From positions 1 to 12,920 of the forward strand of contig JACQUR010000281.1 of assembly GCA_016210245.1 (NCBI GenBank): a stretch of DNA of 12,920 bases, in the 5' to 3' direction. This stretch comes from Chloroflexota bacterium (GTDB lineage: Bacteria > Chloroflexota > UBA6077 > JACQUR01). Each line of letters starts with the position of its first letter. The stretch's first letter is position 1. Shown here piece after piece: positions 1-6,314 of this stretch. Position numbers and translations under genes: made by a program. Under the pieces are notes generated by a model that was not told the DNA's origin, ran no database searches, and saw only the letters and a program-made list of their open reading frames with translations.

Positions 1-92
1 ACGGCTGCTGACTCACTCGTTCGCCGCTGCTGTGCCAGTTGGCGAATCGCGTCCGGGTCGACCATGAGGTTCTTGCGGACGAGCCTGGCCAC
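1..92 (-). CDS. Ribbon-helix-helix antitoxin-like protein, N-terminal part
   Basis: Thirty codons are visible before the window edge. They read MARLVRKNLMVDPDAIRQLA and continue QQRRTSESAA. A basic opening strand (VRKNLMV), then 'DPDAIRQLA..R.TSESAA', is the pattern of small ribbon-helix-helix (CopG/Arc-like) antitoxins and DNA-binding proteins of type II toxin-antitoxin loci. The GTG start at 92-90 is chosen because AGGAGG (104-99) lies 6 nt upstream; an in-frame ATG at 110 would place that ribosome site inside the coding region. The toxin partner, if any, would lie beyond the left edge. Four CTACA repeats sit directly upstream. The family assignment rests on a short fragment, so the toxin-antitoxin role is inferred. 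Confidence 0.6.
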   Translation of the reverse strand, partial: MARLVRKNLMVDPDAIRQLAQQRRTSESAA

Positions 93-102
93 AGAGCGCC
101 TC

Positions 103-134
103 CTACACATCTACAAGCTACATTCTACACATCT
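103..134 (-). promoter_or_regulatory. Four CTACA repeats overlapping the ribosome site of the antitoxin-like gene
   Basis: CTACA starts at 103, 111, 118 and 125 (spacing 8, 7 and 7), and the longer word CTACACATCT occurs at both 103-112 and 125-134. On the gene's strand these are TGTAG repeats. The copy nearest the gene overlaps AGGAGG (99-104). Ribbon-helix-helix antitoxins usually repress their own operon by binding short repeated operators, so this is a reasonable operator candidate. A weak promoter, TTGCTC (150-145), 17 bp, TAGAAT (127-122), would place its -10 within the repeats. The same 7-bp periodicity also appears in non-operator repeats elsewhere in the window, so the repeat may be structural instead. 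Confidence 0.4.
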
Positions 135-141
135 GGCGACA

Positions 142-278
142 CCGGAGCAAGCGTGCTGTCCCTGCAGTAGCCAGGGAGCTGAGGCAGACCGTCAGCCCGA
201 GCCTGCTGGCCGCTGCGCTGGCGCAACTGGGGAGGTCGTTGTCCGACCGCGCCGCATCCTGCCGCGGGGTCGCCCGTC
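142..278. other. Spacer between the antitoxin-like gene and the molybdenum enzyme
   Basis: No convincing gene is seen on either strand. A plus-strand open frame crossing 64-369 has no recognisable protein features. A small hairpin (TCCCTG at 159-164, CAGGGA at 172-177) has no U tract, so it is only a weak terminator candidate for the molybdenum-enzyme gene that ends at 279. Confidence 0.4.
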
Positions 279-3200
279 TCAGCGCTCGGCCCTGGCCACC
301 TCCACCCGGGTATCCCGGTCGCTGAGCCCGGGCGCGAAGCCGAGCGGGTCGGGGCGGATGTGGCCGTAGCCGCCGGCCAGCTCGACCGGGTTGAGGGGGG
401 AGGCCATCACGCTCTTGAAGTGGCGCCAGCCCTGGAACTGGTGGTTCTCCCAGGCGTGGTAGACGATCACCTGGCCGGGGCGCACGGAGGGCGAGACGGC
501 GGCCACGACGCGGAAATCCCCGACGTCGTTGTGGACCTCCACGTGGTCGCCATCGCGGATGCCCCGCGCTGCCGCGTCCTGGGCGTTCATGAACATGGCC
601 GGCTCGCCCCGCTGCAAGCCCAGGATGATGGAGTCGTCGATGAAGTTGCTCTGCACGCTCCAGCGGGCGTGCCCGCCCGTCACCTGGAGCGGATAGTCTC
701 CGCCCGACTTCGGGCAGTCCTTGTGCGTGGGCAGGTGCTCCTCCAGCTCCAGGTAGAAGTCCTGGTCGATGTAGAACTGGAGGCGGCGAGTCAGGGTGGG
801 GTAAGGCTCCTTCTGCTGGGTGTGCCGGGTGAGGGGCACGATCGGCTCCCCGGGCACGATGTCGCAGGCGTTGCCGACGCTGCGGATGGAGTTCCCCAGC
901 CCGTTGTACGCCGCGAAGCCCCGCTCCCTGAACTCCTCCCAGCTCAGGGGCTCCAGGTTGGTGGCGTTGACGAAGGCGTCCCGCGCGATTCCCTCGTCGT
1001 CGTCCTCGGCGTACAGCCCACCCGCCGTAACGGTGTCCTCCAGCCGGTCCAGCCGCCGCTCCCGGCCGTTCCGGTCGCGGATGGCCAGCACGCCGCGCTC
1101 CCTGGCCCGCTCGGACATCGTGCGCGCCAGGCGGACGAAGATCGCCCAGTCGGTCATCGACTCGTACAGCGGTTCGACTGCCTTGTTGTTGACCTGGACC
1201 CAGGGACTCTGGGTAGTCATGACCGTGGTGGTGGAGTTCTTCTCGTACCAGCCGCAGGCCGGCAGGAAGTAGTCGGAGTACTGTCCCGTGGCGCTCATGC
1301 GCCAGTCCACGGTCACCATGAGCTGGAGCTTCGGCAGCAGGGTGTCCAGCAGTTGCCTGGTGGCCCGCCCGCGCCGGAAGACGTTGCCGCCCACCGCGAA
1401 CAGGACCCGGGGCGTCTTTTCGGGCGGTGGGCTGGCCACCTGCCAGCCCCTGGCCAGGGCCTCGCGGACGTACTCCCGGATGGGTCGCTTCAGGTAGCGG
1501 TCCCAGTTGTTCGCCCCCTCGCTCAGCTCCAGCAGCCCGCCGTGGAGGTAGTGGACCAGCGAGGTCTGCGCGGTCGCCCCCGAGGCGACCGACAGCTTGG
1601 CGTACTCGTACAGGATCATCTCGGGCGTGTAGCCGTCCTCTTTCCAGGCGGCGTACCGAGGGTCGGAGCTCATGGCCGCCAGGAGCTGCTGCTTGCCGCG
1701 GAGCTCCAGCGAGCCGACGGTGGTGTCACAGGCCAGCCAGGGCATGGCGCTGTAGCTCGCTCCCTTGTGTCCGAGGTGCCCGCACAGGGCCATGACCAGC
1801 AGGATCGACCGCTCCACCAGGTCGCCGTGGTAGAGCTTGCCCCAGTTGTAGGTGGAGAGGTTGACCACCCCGCGGGCCGCGGCAATCTCCCGTGCCAACT
1901 GCTCGACCAGGGAGACCGGCACGCCGGTGATGGCACTGGCTTGCTCGGGGGTGAAGCGGTGGTTGAGGTGGTCGCGCAGCAGCTCGAAGACGGGCCGCAC
2001 GCGCACCGGACCTTGCAGCGTCTGGACCTGGTACTCGCCCTCCAGAGCCGGCACCAGGCCGCCCAGCGCCAGGCTCTTGCGCGGCGCCTCCACCACCTGC
2101 CCGGCGGCCGGGTCGTAGACGTAGAAGGCGTCCTCGCGCCCGCCCCGCTTCAGGTCTTTCTCCCGCAGCAGCTTCCCGGTGTCGGCTCGAACCAGCAGCG
2201 GGAGGTCCGTCTGCTCGCGCACGAAGTCCGTCTTGTAGAGCCCGTCCCGCACGATCACCTGGGCCATGGAGAGGGCCAGCGCGGCGTCGCTGCCGATGTT
2301 CACCGGCACCCACAGGTCGGCATGGATGGCCGACGGGCTGTAGTCGGGGCAAATCGCGACGATCTTTACGCCGTGGTAGCGCGCCTCGGCCAGGTAGTGG
2401 AAATTGGGGATGTTGGTGTAGGCGGGGTTGCCGCCCCAGATCAGCAGCAGGTCGGCGTGGAACCAGTTATCGGTCGAGTCCCCGAACACGATCTTGCCGA
2501 CGGTGACGCCTGCGCCCTGGTGGGAATCGCCGATCTCCACGTTCGCGGCGTGGATGGCGCACCCCAGGGCCTCGAAGAAGCCGAGGTAGCCCATGCCCTC
2601 GCTCGCCGTGACCATGGTCCCGCCGCTCTGGATGATCGCGTCCGGGCCCTCGGTGGCCAGCACGTCGAGCAGCCGGTCGGCGATCTCCGTCAGGGCCTGG
2701 TCCCAGGTGATTCGTTGCCAGCGCCCCTCCCCCCGCGCCCCTACTCGCTTCAACGGGTACTTGACCCGCGCCGGGTCGTAGGTGTGCTGGGCGTAGCAGA
2801 CCCCTTTCTGGCAGCCGCGCGGGTTGGGGTCGGGGATGGCGGGATCGTTGCGCGCTGGATAGGTCGCCACCTGCTCTTCCCGCAGCACCACTCCGTCGTA
2901 GACGAACAGGTTGAAGTTGCACCCGCGCTGGTAGTGGCAATTGCCCAGGTGCGAGGCCTTCACCACGCGGTCCCAGCGCAGGGGCATGGCCCGCACGGCC
3001 CGCAGACTGTAGGGCACGGAGTCGTCCACGGCCCGCTCGGCCTCGCGCAGCCCACGCAGTTGCGGGGACGCGGAGTCCTTCGACCGGCTCAAGTCCTTCG
3101 ACCGGCTCAAGTCCTTCGACCGGCTCAGGATGAGCGGGGGTCCTTCGACAAGCTCAGGATGAGCGGGAGACGCGGGGCGAGGACCGGACGCTGGTGCCGT

Positions 3201-3830
3201 AAGGTGCTGCAGGTCGGAGCGACAGAACTCGGCGGCCAGGCGCGCCAGCCCGGGGTAGAAGGAGTCCTCGCGCGCCGCCAGGCGCGCCGCCACTTGCTGC
3301 GCCAACTCCAGGGCATGGGTCGCCAGGAAGTCTCGGGCCGCAGCCTGGTAGGTCTGCGCTCCCTGGTCCTCCCCGCGCTCCAGCGCCCGCGCCTCCTGGA
3401 AGGTGAGCCAGTGCAGGAACTCCAGCTCCGTGGCCAGGTGATCGGGTCGCTCGCGCTCCTGCGGGGAGAGGCGCAGCCCGAAGAAGCGGTAGAAGCGGAG
3501 GAGATCCGCCATCACTCCCGGGCGACCGCCCCCGTACTCGCCCTCATGCAGACAGCACGGGGGACCGGCTGGGGAGCCCACGTCGAACAGGTGGGTGTAG
3601 GCCGCCTCGAGGCTGGCGTGCGAGCCCCCCTGCGGAGCGAGCCCGACCACGTTTGCCGGCAACGGGTCAGCGAGGCCGACTGCTGCCTCCTGCACCTGCC
3701 TCTGGAAGTGGCCGGCGGCGATCTGCCGGGCTAGATCAGCCGAGGGGTAGCGGCATGCCTGGGACAGGAGGGCGTACAGGCGACTGCGATGAGCGGCTGG
3801 GGCGGCCAGGACAGCCTCGAACTCTGGCAC
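279..3830 (-). CDS. TorD-like chaperone fused to type II DMSO-reductase-family molybdopterin oxidoreductase
   Basis: 1183 aa from GTG at 3830, chosen because GGGAGG (3843-3838) lies 7 nt upstream; an ATG at 3887 lies in an inverted repeat. Residues ~8-210 are an all-helical TorD/NarJ-type chaperone, with a 'DHLATELEFLHWL' motif near residue 150. Residues ~221-252 are a repeat-encoded linker. From ~265 to the end is a bis-MGD molybdenum enzyme: a His/Cys [4Fe-4S] motif H294, C298, C304, C340 (RGCQKGVC), a probable Asp ligand to Mo at D435 (EIGDSHQG), and a C-terminal molybdopterin-binding domain ending in GGYGHIRPD. Motifs such as 'PDYSPSAIHAD' point to the ethylbenzene dehydrogenase/selenate/perchlorate reductase/NarG branch. 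No Tat signal is seen. No beta (Fe-S) or heme subunit is adjacent. The substrate cannot be told. Confidence 0.88.
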   Translation of the reverse strand: MPEFEAVLAAPAAHRSRLYALLSQACRYPSADLARQIAAGHFQRQVQEAAVGLADPLPANVVGLAPQGGSHASLEAAYTHLFDVGSPAGPPCCLHEGEYGGGRPGVMADLLRFYRFFGLRLSPQERERPDHLATELEFLHWLTFQEARALERGEDQGAQTYQAAARDFLATHALELAQQVAARLAAREDSFYPGLARLAAEFCRSDLQHLTAPASGPRPASPAHPELVEGPPLILSRSKDLSRSKDLSRSKDSASPQLRGLREAERAVDDSVPYSLRAVRAMPLRWDRVVKASHLGNCHYQRGCNFNLFVYDGVVLREEQVATYPARNDPAIPDPNPRGCQKGVCYAQHTYDPARVKYPLKRVGARGEGRWQRITWDQALTEIADRLLDVLATEGPDAIIQSGGTMVTASEGMGYLGFFEALGCAIHAANVEIGDSHQGAGVTVGKIVFGDSTDNWFHADLLLIWGGNPAYTNIPNFHYLAEARYHGVKIVAICPDYSPSAIHADLWVPVNIGSDAALALSMAQVIVRDGLYKTDFVREQTDLPLLVRADTGKLLREKDLKRGGREDAFYVYDPAAGQVVEAPRKSLALGGLVPALEGEYQVQTLQGPVRVRPVFELLRDHLNHRFTPEQASAITGVPVSLVEQLAREIAAARGVVNLSTYNWGKLYHGDLVERSILLVMALCGHLGHKGASYSAMPWLACDTTVGSLELRGKQQLLAAMSSDPRYAAWKEDGYTPEMILYEYAKLSVASGATAQTSLVHYLHGGLLELSEGANNWDRYLKRPIREYVREALARGWQVASPPPEKTPRVLFAVGGNVFRRGRATRQLLDTLLPKLQLMVTVDWRMSATGQYSDYFLPACGWYEKNSTTTVMTTQSPWVQVNNKAVEPLYESMTDWAIFVRLARTMSERARERGVLAIRDRNGRERRLDRLEDTVTAGGLYAEDDDEGIARDAFVNATNLEPLSWEEFRERGFAAYNGLGNSIRSVGNACDIVPGEPIVPLTRHTQQKEPYPTLTRRLQFYIDQDFYLELEEHLPTHKDCPKSGGDYPLQVTGGHARWSVQSNFIDDSIILGLQRGEPAMFMNAQDAAARGIRDGDHVEVHNDVGDFRVVAAVSPSVRPGQVIVYHAWENHQFQGWRHFKSVMASPLNPVELAGGYGHIRPDPLGFAPGLSDRDTRVEVARAER
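3075..3167 (-). repeat. Tandem GTCCTTCGAC repeats inside the molybdenum-enzyme gene
   Basis: Read on the plus strand, an 18-bp unit starting GTCCTTCGACCGGCTCA occurs at 3075 and 3093. Longer copies that continue GGATGAGCGGG begin at 3111 and 3140; the last has ACAAGCTC in place of ACCGGCTC. In the gene's frame they encode HPELVEG, then LSRSKD three times. HPELVEG and SRSKD peptides are, from general knowledge, the translated signature of a widespread bacterial intergenic repeat. All copies stay in frame, and the repeat sits exactly between the chaperone and catalytic domains. Confidence 0.85.
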
Positions 3831-3875
3831 GGTTGAGCCTCCCTGATCCTCGTTTTCTTCTCTCAACGAATGTGC

Positions 3876-3926
3876 GTGAAGCGTCATGCGTAACGCGGTC
3901 TGAACTCGTTACGCATTACGCTTCAC
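3876..3926. repeat. 20-bp near-perfect inverted repeat between the two molybdenum-enzyme genes
   Basis: The left arm 3876-3895 and right arm 3907-3926 are reverse complements with one mismatch; the loop is 11 nt. Each arm is built of 7-bp units (GCGTGAA, GCGTAAT/GCGTCAT, GCGTAAC). The right arm contains the stop codon and last codons (Arg-Glu-Ala) of the upstream XDH-family gene. In RNA it would form a strong hairpin between two co-directional genes, possibly acting as an attenuator or processing site. No U tract follows. Confidence 0.75.
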
Positions 3927-6213
3927 GCAGTACTGCCAGGCCGCGCAGGATCTTCTCGGGTGTGATCGGCAGGTCTGTGACCCGCACGCCAGTGGCGCGG
4001 TAGATGGCGTTGCCAATGGCTGGCATGACCGCTGGCAGCGCGGTCTCGCCGATCCCATGGATCTCGTTCGCCTCGGGGTGCTCCAGCACGAACAGGCTGG
4101 GACGGGGCAGGTCTTCCATGCTCGGGATCATGTAGTCAGCCAGGTTGCCGTTCTGGAGGCGGCCGTTCTCGAAGACCATCTCTTCGAACAGCGCCTGGCC
4201 GAGGCCAAAGGCGATGCTGCCTTCGGTCTGCAGCTCGGCCTGGGCCGGGTTGATCACCCGTCCGGCGTAGATCCCGCCGTGGTAGCGCAGCACCTTCACC
4301 TGGCCCGTTTCCAGGTCCACCTCCACCTCAGCCGCGCCCACTCCCTGGTGGAAGTGGACCGAGGCGATACCCTGGCCGGTCTCGGGGTCGAGCCCGCCCC
4401 TGGAGGCGTAGGTGCCGCTGCCCAGCAGATTGCCGCGGCGGGTCTGGCGCACAACCTGGCCGTAGTCCAGCGCCCGCTCCGGCGCGCCCTTCACCCGCAC
4501 CGTGCCCTGGACGATCTCCAGGTCGTCCGGGCTGGCCTCGAGCAGGTCGGCCGCGTGCTGCAGCAGTTGCGCGCGTACCTGGCCCATCGCCAGCGCGACC
4601 GCCTCGCCCATGGCATGGGTGGAGCGGCTGGCCACGGTCCCCTGGTCGTAGGGTGTGAGGTCGGTGTCCACCTCCGAGACCAGCACCTGGTGGACCGGCA
4701 GGTCCAGTTGCTCGGCCGCCAGCACGGCCAGCGCTGTCTTGAGGCCCTGGCCCATCTCGACCGAGCTGGTCAGCACGTTCAGGCTGCCATCTTCGTTCAG
4801 CTTCACGCTCGCCGTGGAGGTCGAGGGAGTGAGCGTGCCCTTGATGATGCAGGCCAGGCCTTTGGCGCGCACCCGGCCGCCCTCGCGCACCGGCTCTGCC
4901 TTCCAATCCCACCCGATACGCCCGGCCGCCTCCGCCAGCAACTCGCGGAAGTGGCAGTCCTCCACCACCTGGCCGGTGGCGAAGGTCTGGCCATCCCCGA
5001 GCAGGTTCTTCATGCGCAGCGCGTACGGGTCCATGCCCAGCCGCTCGGCCAGCAGGTCGATCTGCGTCTCGTTGGCCCAGGCCGACTGGGAGATGCCGAA
5101 GCCTCGGAAGGCCCCGGCGGGCGGAGTGTTGGTGTACACGGCGTAGGAGTCGACCCACACGTTCGGAATAGCGTAGGCGCCGCCGCTGGCGTAGCCGCCG
5201 TTCTTGATCACCCGCGGGCCGATGTGGGCGTAAGCGCCGGTGTTGAAGAACAGGCTGGCCTGGCGGGCGACGAGCGTGCCGTCCTGCTTCACCCCGGTCT
5301 TCATGCGCACCACCGCCGCGTGCTTGGTGATGGTGACGAACTCCTCCTCGCGGGTCAGGTGCAGCTTGACCGGGCGGCGGGCCGCCTGGGCCAGCAGCAC
5401 CACGATCGGCTCGAACGTGGCGTAGGTCTTGCCGCCATATCCGCCTCCGAGGGTGGGGACGATGACCCGCACCCGCGAGATCGGCAGCTTGAAGATCTCG
5501 GCCAGTTGGCCGCGCAGCATGTGGGGCGTCTGGCTGGTGGCCCAGACGGTGATCCGTCCACTTTCCACCTGGGCCACGCAGGCGTGAGTCTCCAGTGAGA
5601 CGTGCTGCAGGGCCGGGCTGGAGAAGGTGTCCTCGAAGACGAAGTCCGCCCCGGCGAAGCCTCGCTCCACGTCGCCCCGGCGCAGCTTGAAGTGGTTGCA
5701 CAGGTTGGTGCCCGGGCGGGTATGGATGATGAGGTCGGCAGCGGTCTGGCCGCTCCGCGGCGGGGTGTCGTGGACCAGCGGCGCGCCCTCTGCAAGAGCA
5801 GCGAGTGGATCGAAGACACCCGGCAGTTCCTCGTACTCGACCTCGACCAGGTCCAGCGCCTCCTGGGCGATGTCCAGGTCTTCGGCCGCCACGGCCACCA
5901 CCGGCTCACCCGCGTAGCGCACCTTGCCCACCGCCAGGATCGGCTGGTCGCGCAGCACCGGGCCGAAGGTGGGGAACACGTCTGGCCGCTGGAGCACGTC
6001 TTCGCCTGTGAGCACGGCCGCCACGCCCGGCACCCTGCGCGCCCTGGAAACGTCCAGCCGCGCGATCCGCCCGTGGGGCACAGTGCTGCGCAGCAGCCTG
6101 GCCTGCAGCATGTTGGGCAGGTCCATGTTGATGGTATAGGCGACGCGGCCGGCCACGCGCTCGCGCGCGTCGACCATGCCGGAGTAGGTCAGAGGCTTGC
6201 GGGGTGCTGCCAA
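3916..6213 (-). CDS. Xanthine dehydrogenase-family molybdopterin-binding large subunit
   Basis: 765 aa, the usual size of a stand-alone CoxL/XdhB-type large subunit. It has an N-terminal a/b hammerhead domain (about 9-120), then the molybdenum-cofactor domains with GGGYGGK (256-262) and AFRGFG (368-373). The catalytic glutamate is E723 in HGIGE near the C-terminus. The AYRCSFR loop of true CO dehydrogenase is absent, so a hydroxylase of an aldehyde, purine or aromatic N-heterocycle is more likely. The family normally works with FAD and 2Fe-2S subunits or domains; neither is nearby. The TTG start at 6213 is chosen because AAGGAGG (6228-6222) lies 8 nt upstream. An in-frame TTG at 6273 is probably the -35 box. 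The next gene downstream is the fused molybdenum enzyme, 85 nt away, so co-transcription is likely. Confidence 0.9.
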   Translation of the reverse strand: MAAPRKPLTYSGMVDARERVAGRVAYTINMDLPNMLQARLLRSTVPHGRIARLDVSRARRVPGVAAVLTGEDVLQRPDVFPTFGPVLRDQPILAVGKVRYAGEPVVAVAAEDLDIAQEALDLVEVEYEELPGVFDPLAALAEGAPLVHDTPPRSGQTAADLIIHTRPGTNLCNHFKLRRGDVERGFAGADFVFEDTFSSPALQHVSLETHACVAQVESGRITVWATSQTPHMLRGQLAEIFKLPISRVRVIVPTLGGGYGGKTYATFEPIVVLLAQAARRPVKLHLTREEEFVTITKHAAVVRMKTGVKQDGTLVARQASLFFNTGAYAHIGPRVIKNGGYASGGAYAIPNVWVDSYAVYTNTPPAGAFRGFGISQSAWANETQIDLLAERLGMDPYALRMKNLLGDGQTFATGQVVEDCHFRELLAEAAGRIGWDWKAEPVREGGRVRAKGLACIIKGTLTPSTSTASVKLNEDGSLNVLTSSVEMGQGLKTALAVLAAEQLDLPVHQVLVSEVDTDLTPYDQGTVASRSTHAMGEAVALAMGQVRAQLLQHAADLLEASPDDLEIVQGTVRVKGAPERALDYGQVVRQTRRGNLLGSGTYASRGGLDPETGQGIASVHFHQGVGAAEVEVDLETGQVKVLRYHGGIYAGRVINPAQAELQTEGSIAFGLGQALFEEMVFENGRLQNGNLADYMIPSMEDLPRPSLFVLEHPEANEIHGIGETALPAVMPAIGNAIYRATGVRVTDLPITPEKILRGLAVLREA

Positions 6214-6244
6214 TAGGTGTGCCTCCTTCCACAGGACGGAGGCA

Positions 6245-6273
6245 ATTCTAGGCGGGGGACCAGGGGGAGTCAA
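6245..6273 (-). promoter_or_regulatory. Sigma70-type promoter of the XDH-family gene
   Basis: On the minus strand TTGACT (6273-6268) is followed after exactly 17 bp by TAGAAT (6250-6245), each matching five of six consensus bases. Transcription would start near 6238, leaving about 25 nt to the start codon at 6213 with AAGGAGG between. This geometry argues that the upstream open-frame extension is not translated. Confidence 0.6.
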
Positions 6274-6279
6274 TCGAGC

Positions 6280-6299
6280 TACAGAGCTAGACCTCTGTA
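6280..6299. promoter_or_regulatory. Dyad operator candidate in the divergent kinase / XDH-family spacer
   Basis: TACAGAG (6280-6286), 6 bp, CTCTGTA (6293-6299) is a perfect 7-6-7 dyad. It lies just upstream of the -35 of the XDH-family promoter (6273-6268) and about 15 bp before the kinase reading frame on the other strand, the usual position for a regulator of divergent genes. The regulator is unknown; the NarL-type regulator at 8370-9032 is one candidate. Confidence 0.4.
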
Positions 6300-6314
6300 C
6301 GGAACGCGGCGGAT

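Noticed and set aside
64..369. Small plus-strand open frame at the left edge
   Set aside because: It overlaps the antitoxin-like start, its repeats and the end of the molybdenum-enzyme gene, and shows no protein features.
360..3734. 1124-residue open frame on the plus strand
   Set aside because: It is antisense to the fused molybdenum enzyme, whose cofactor motifs are clear on the minus strand. Long antisense frames are expected in GC-rich genes, and this one shows no domain pattern.
4057..5598. 513-residue plus-strand open frame opposite the XDH-family gene
   Set aside because: It is the His/Gln/Leu/Val-rich complement of a well-supported coding region, without recognisable motifs or a ribosome site.
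3916..6213. True aerobic CO dehydrogenase large subunit (CoxL)
   Set aside because: The form I CoxL active-site loop AYRCSFR is replaced by GAFRGFG, and the medium and small subunit genes are absent.
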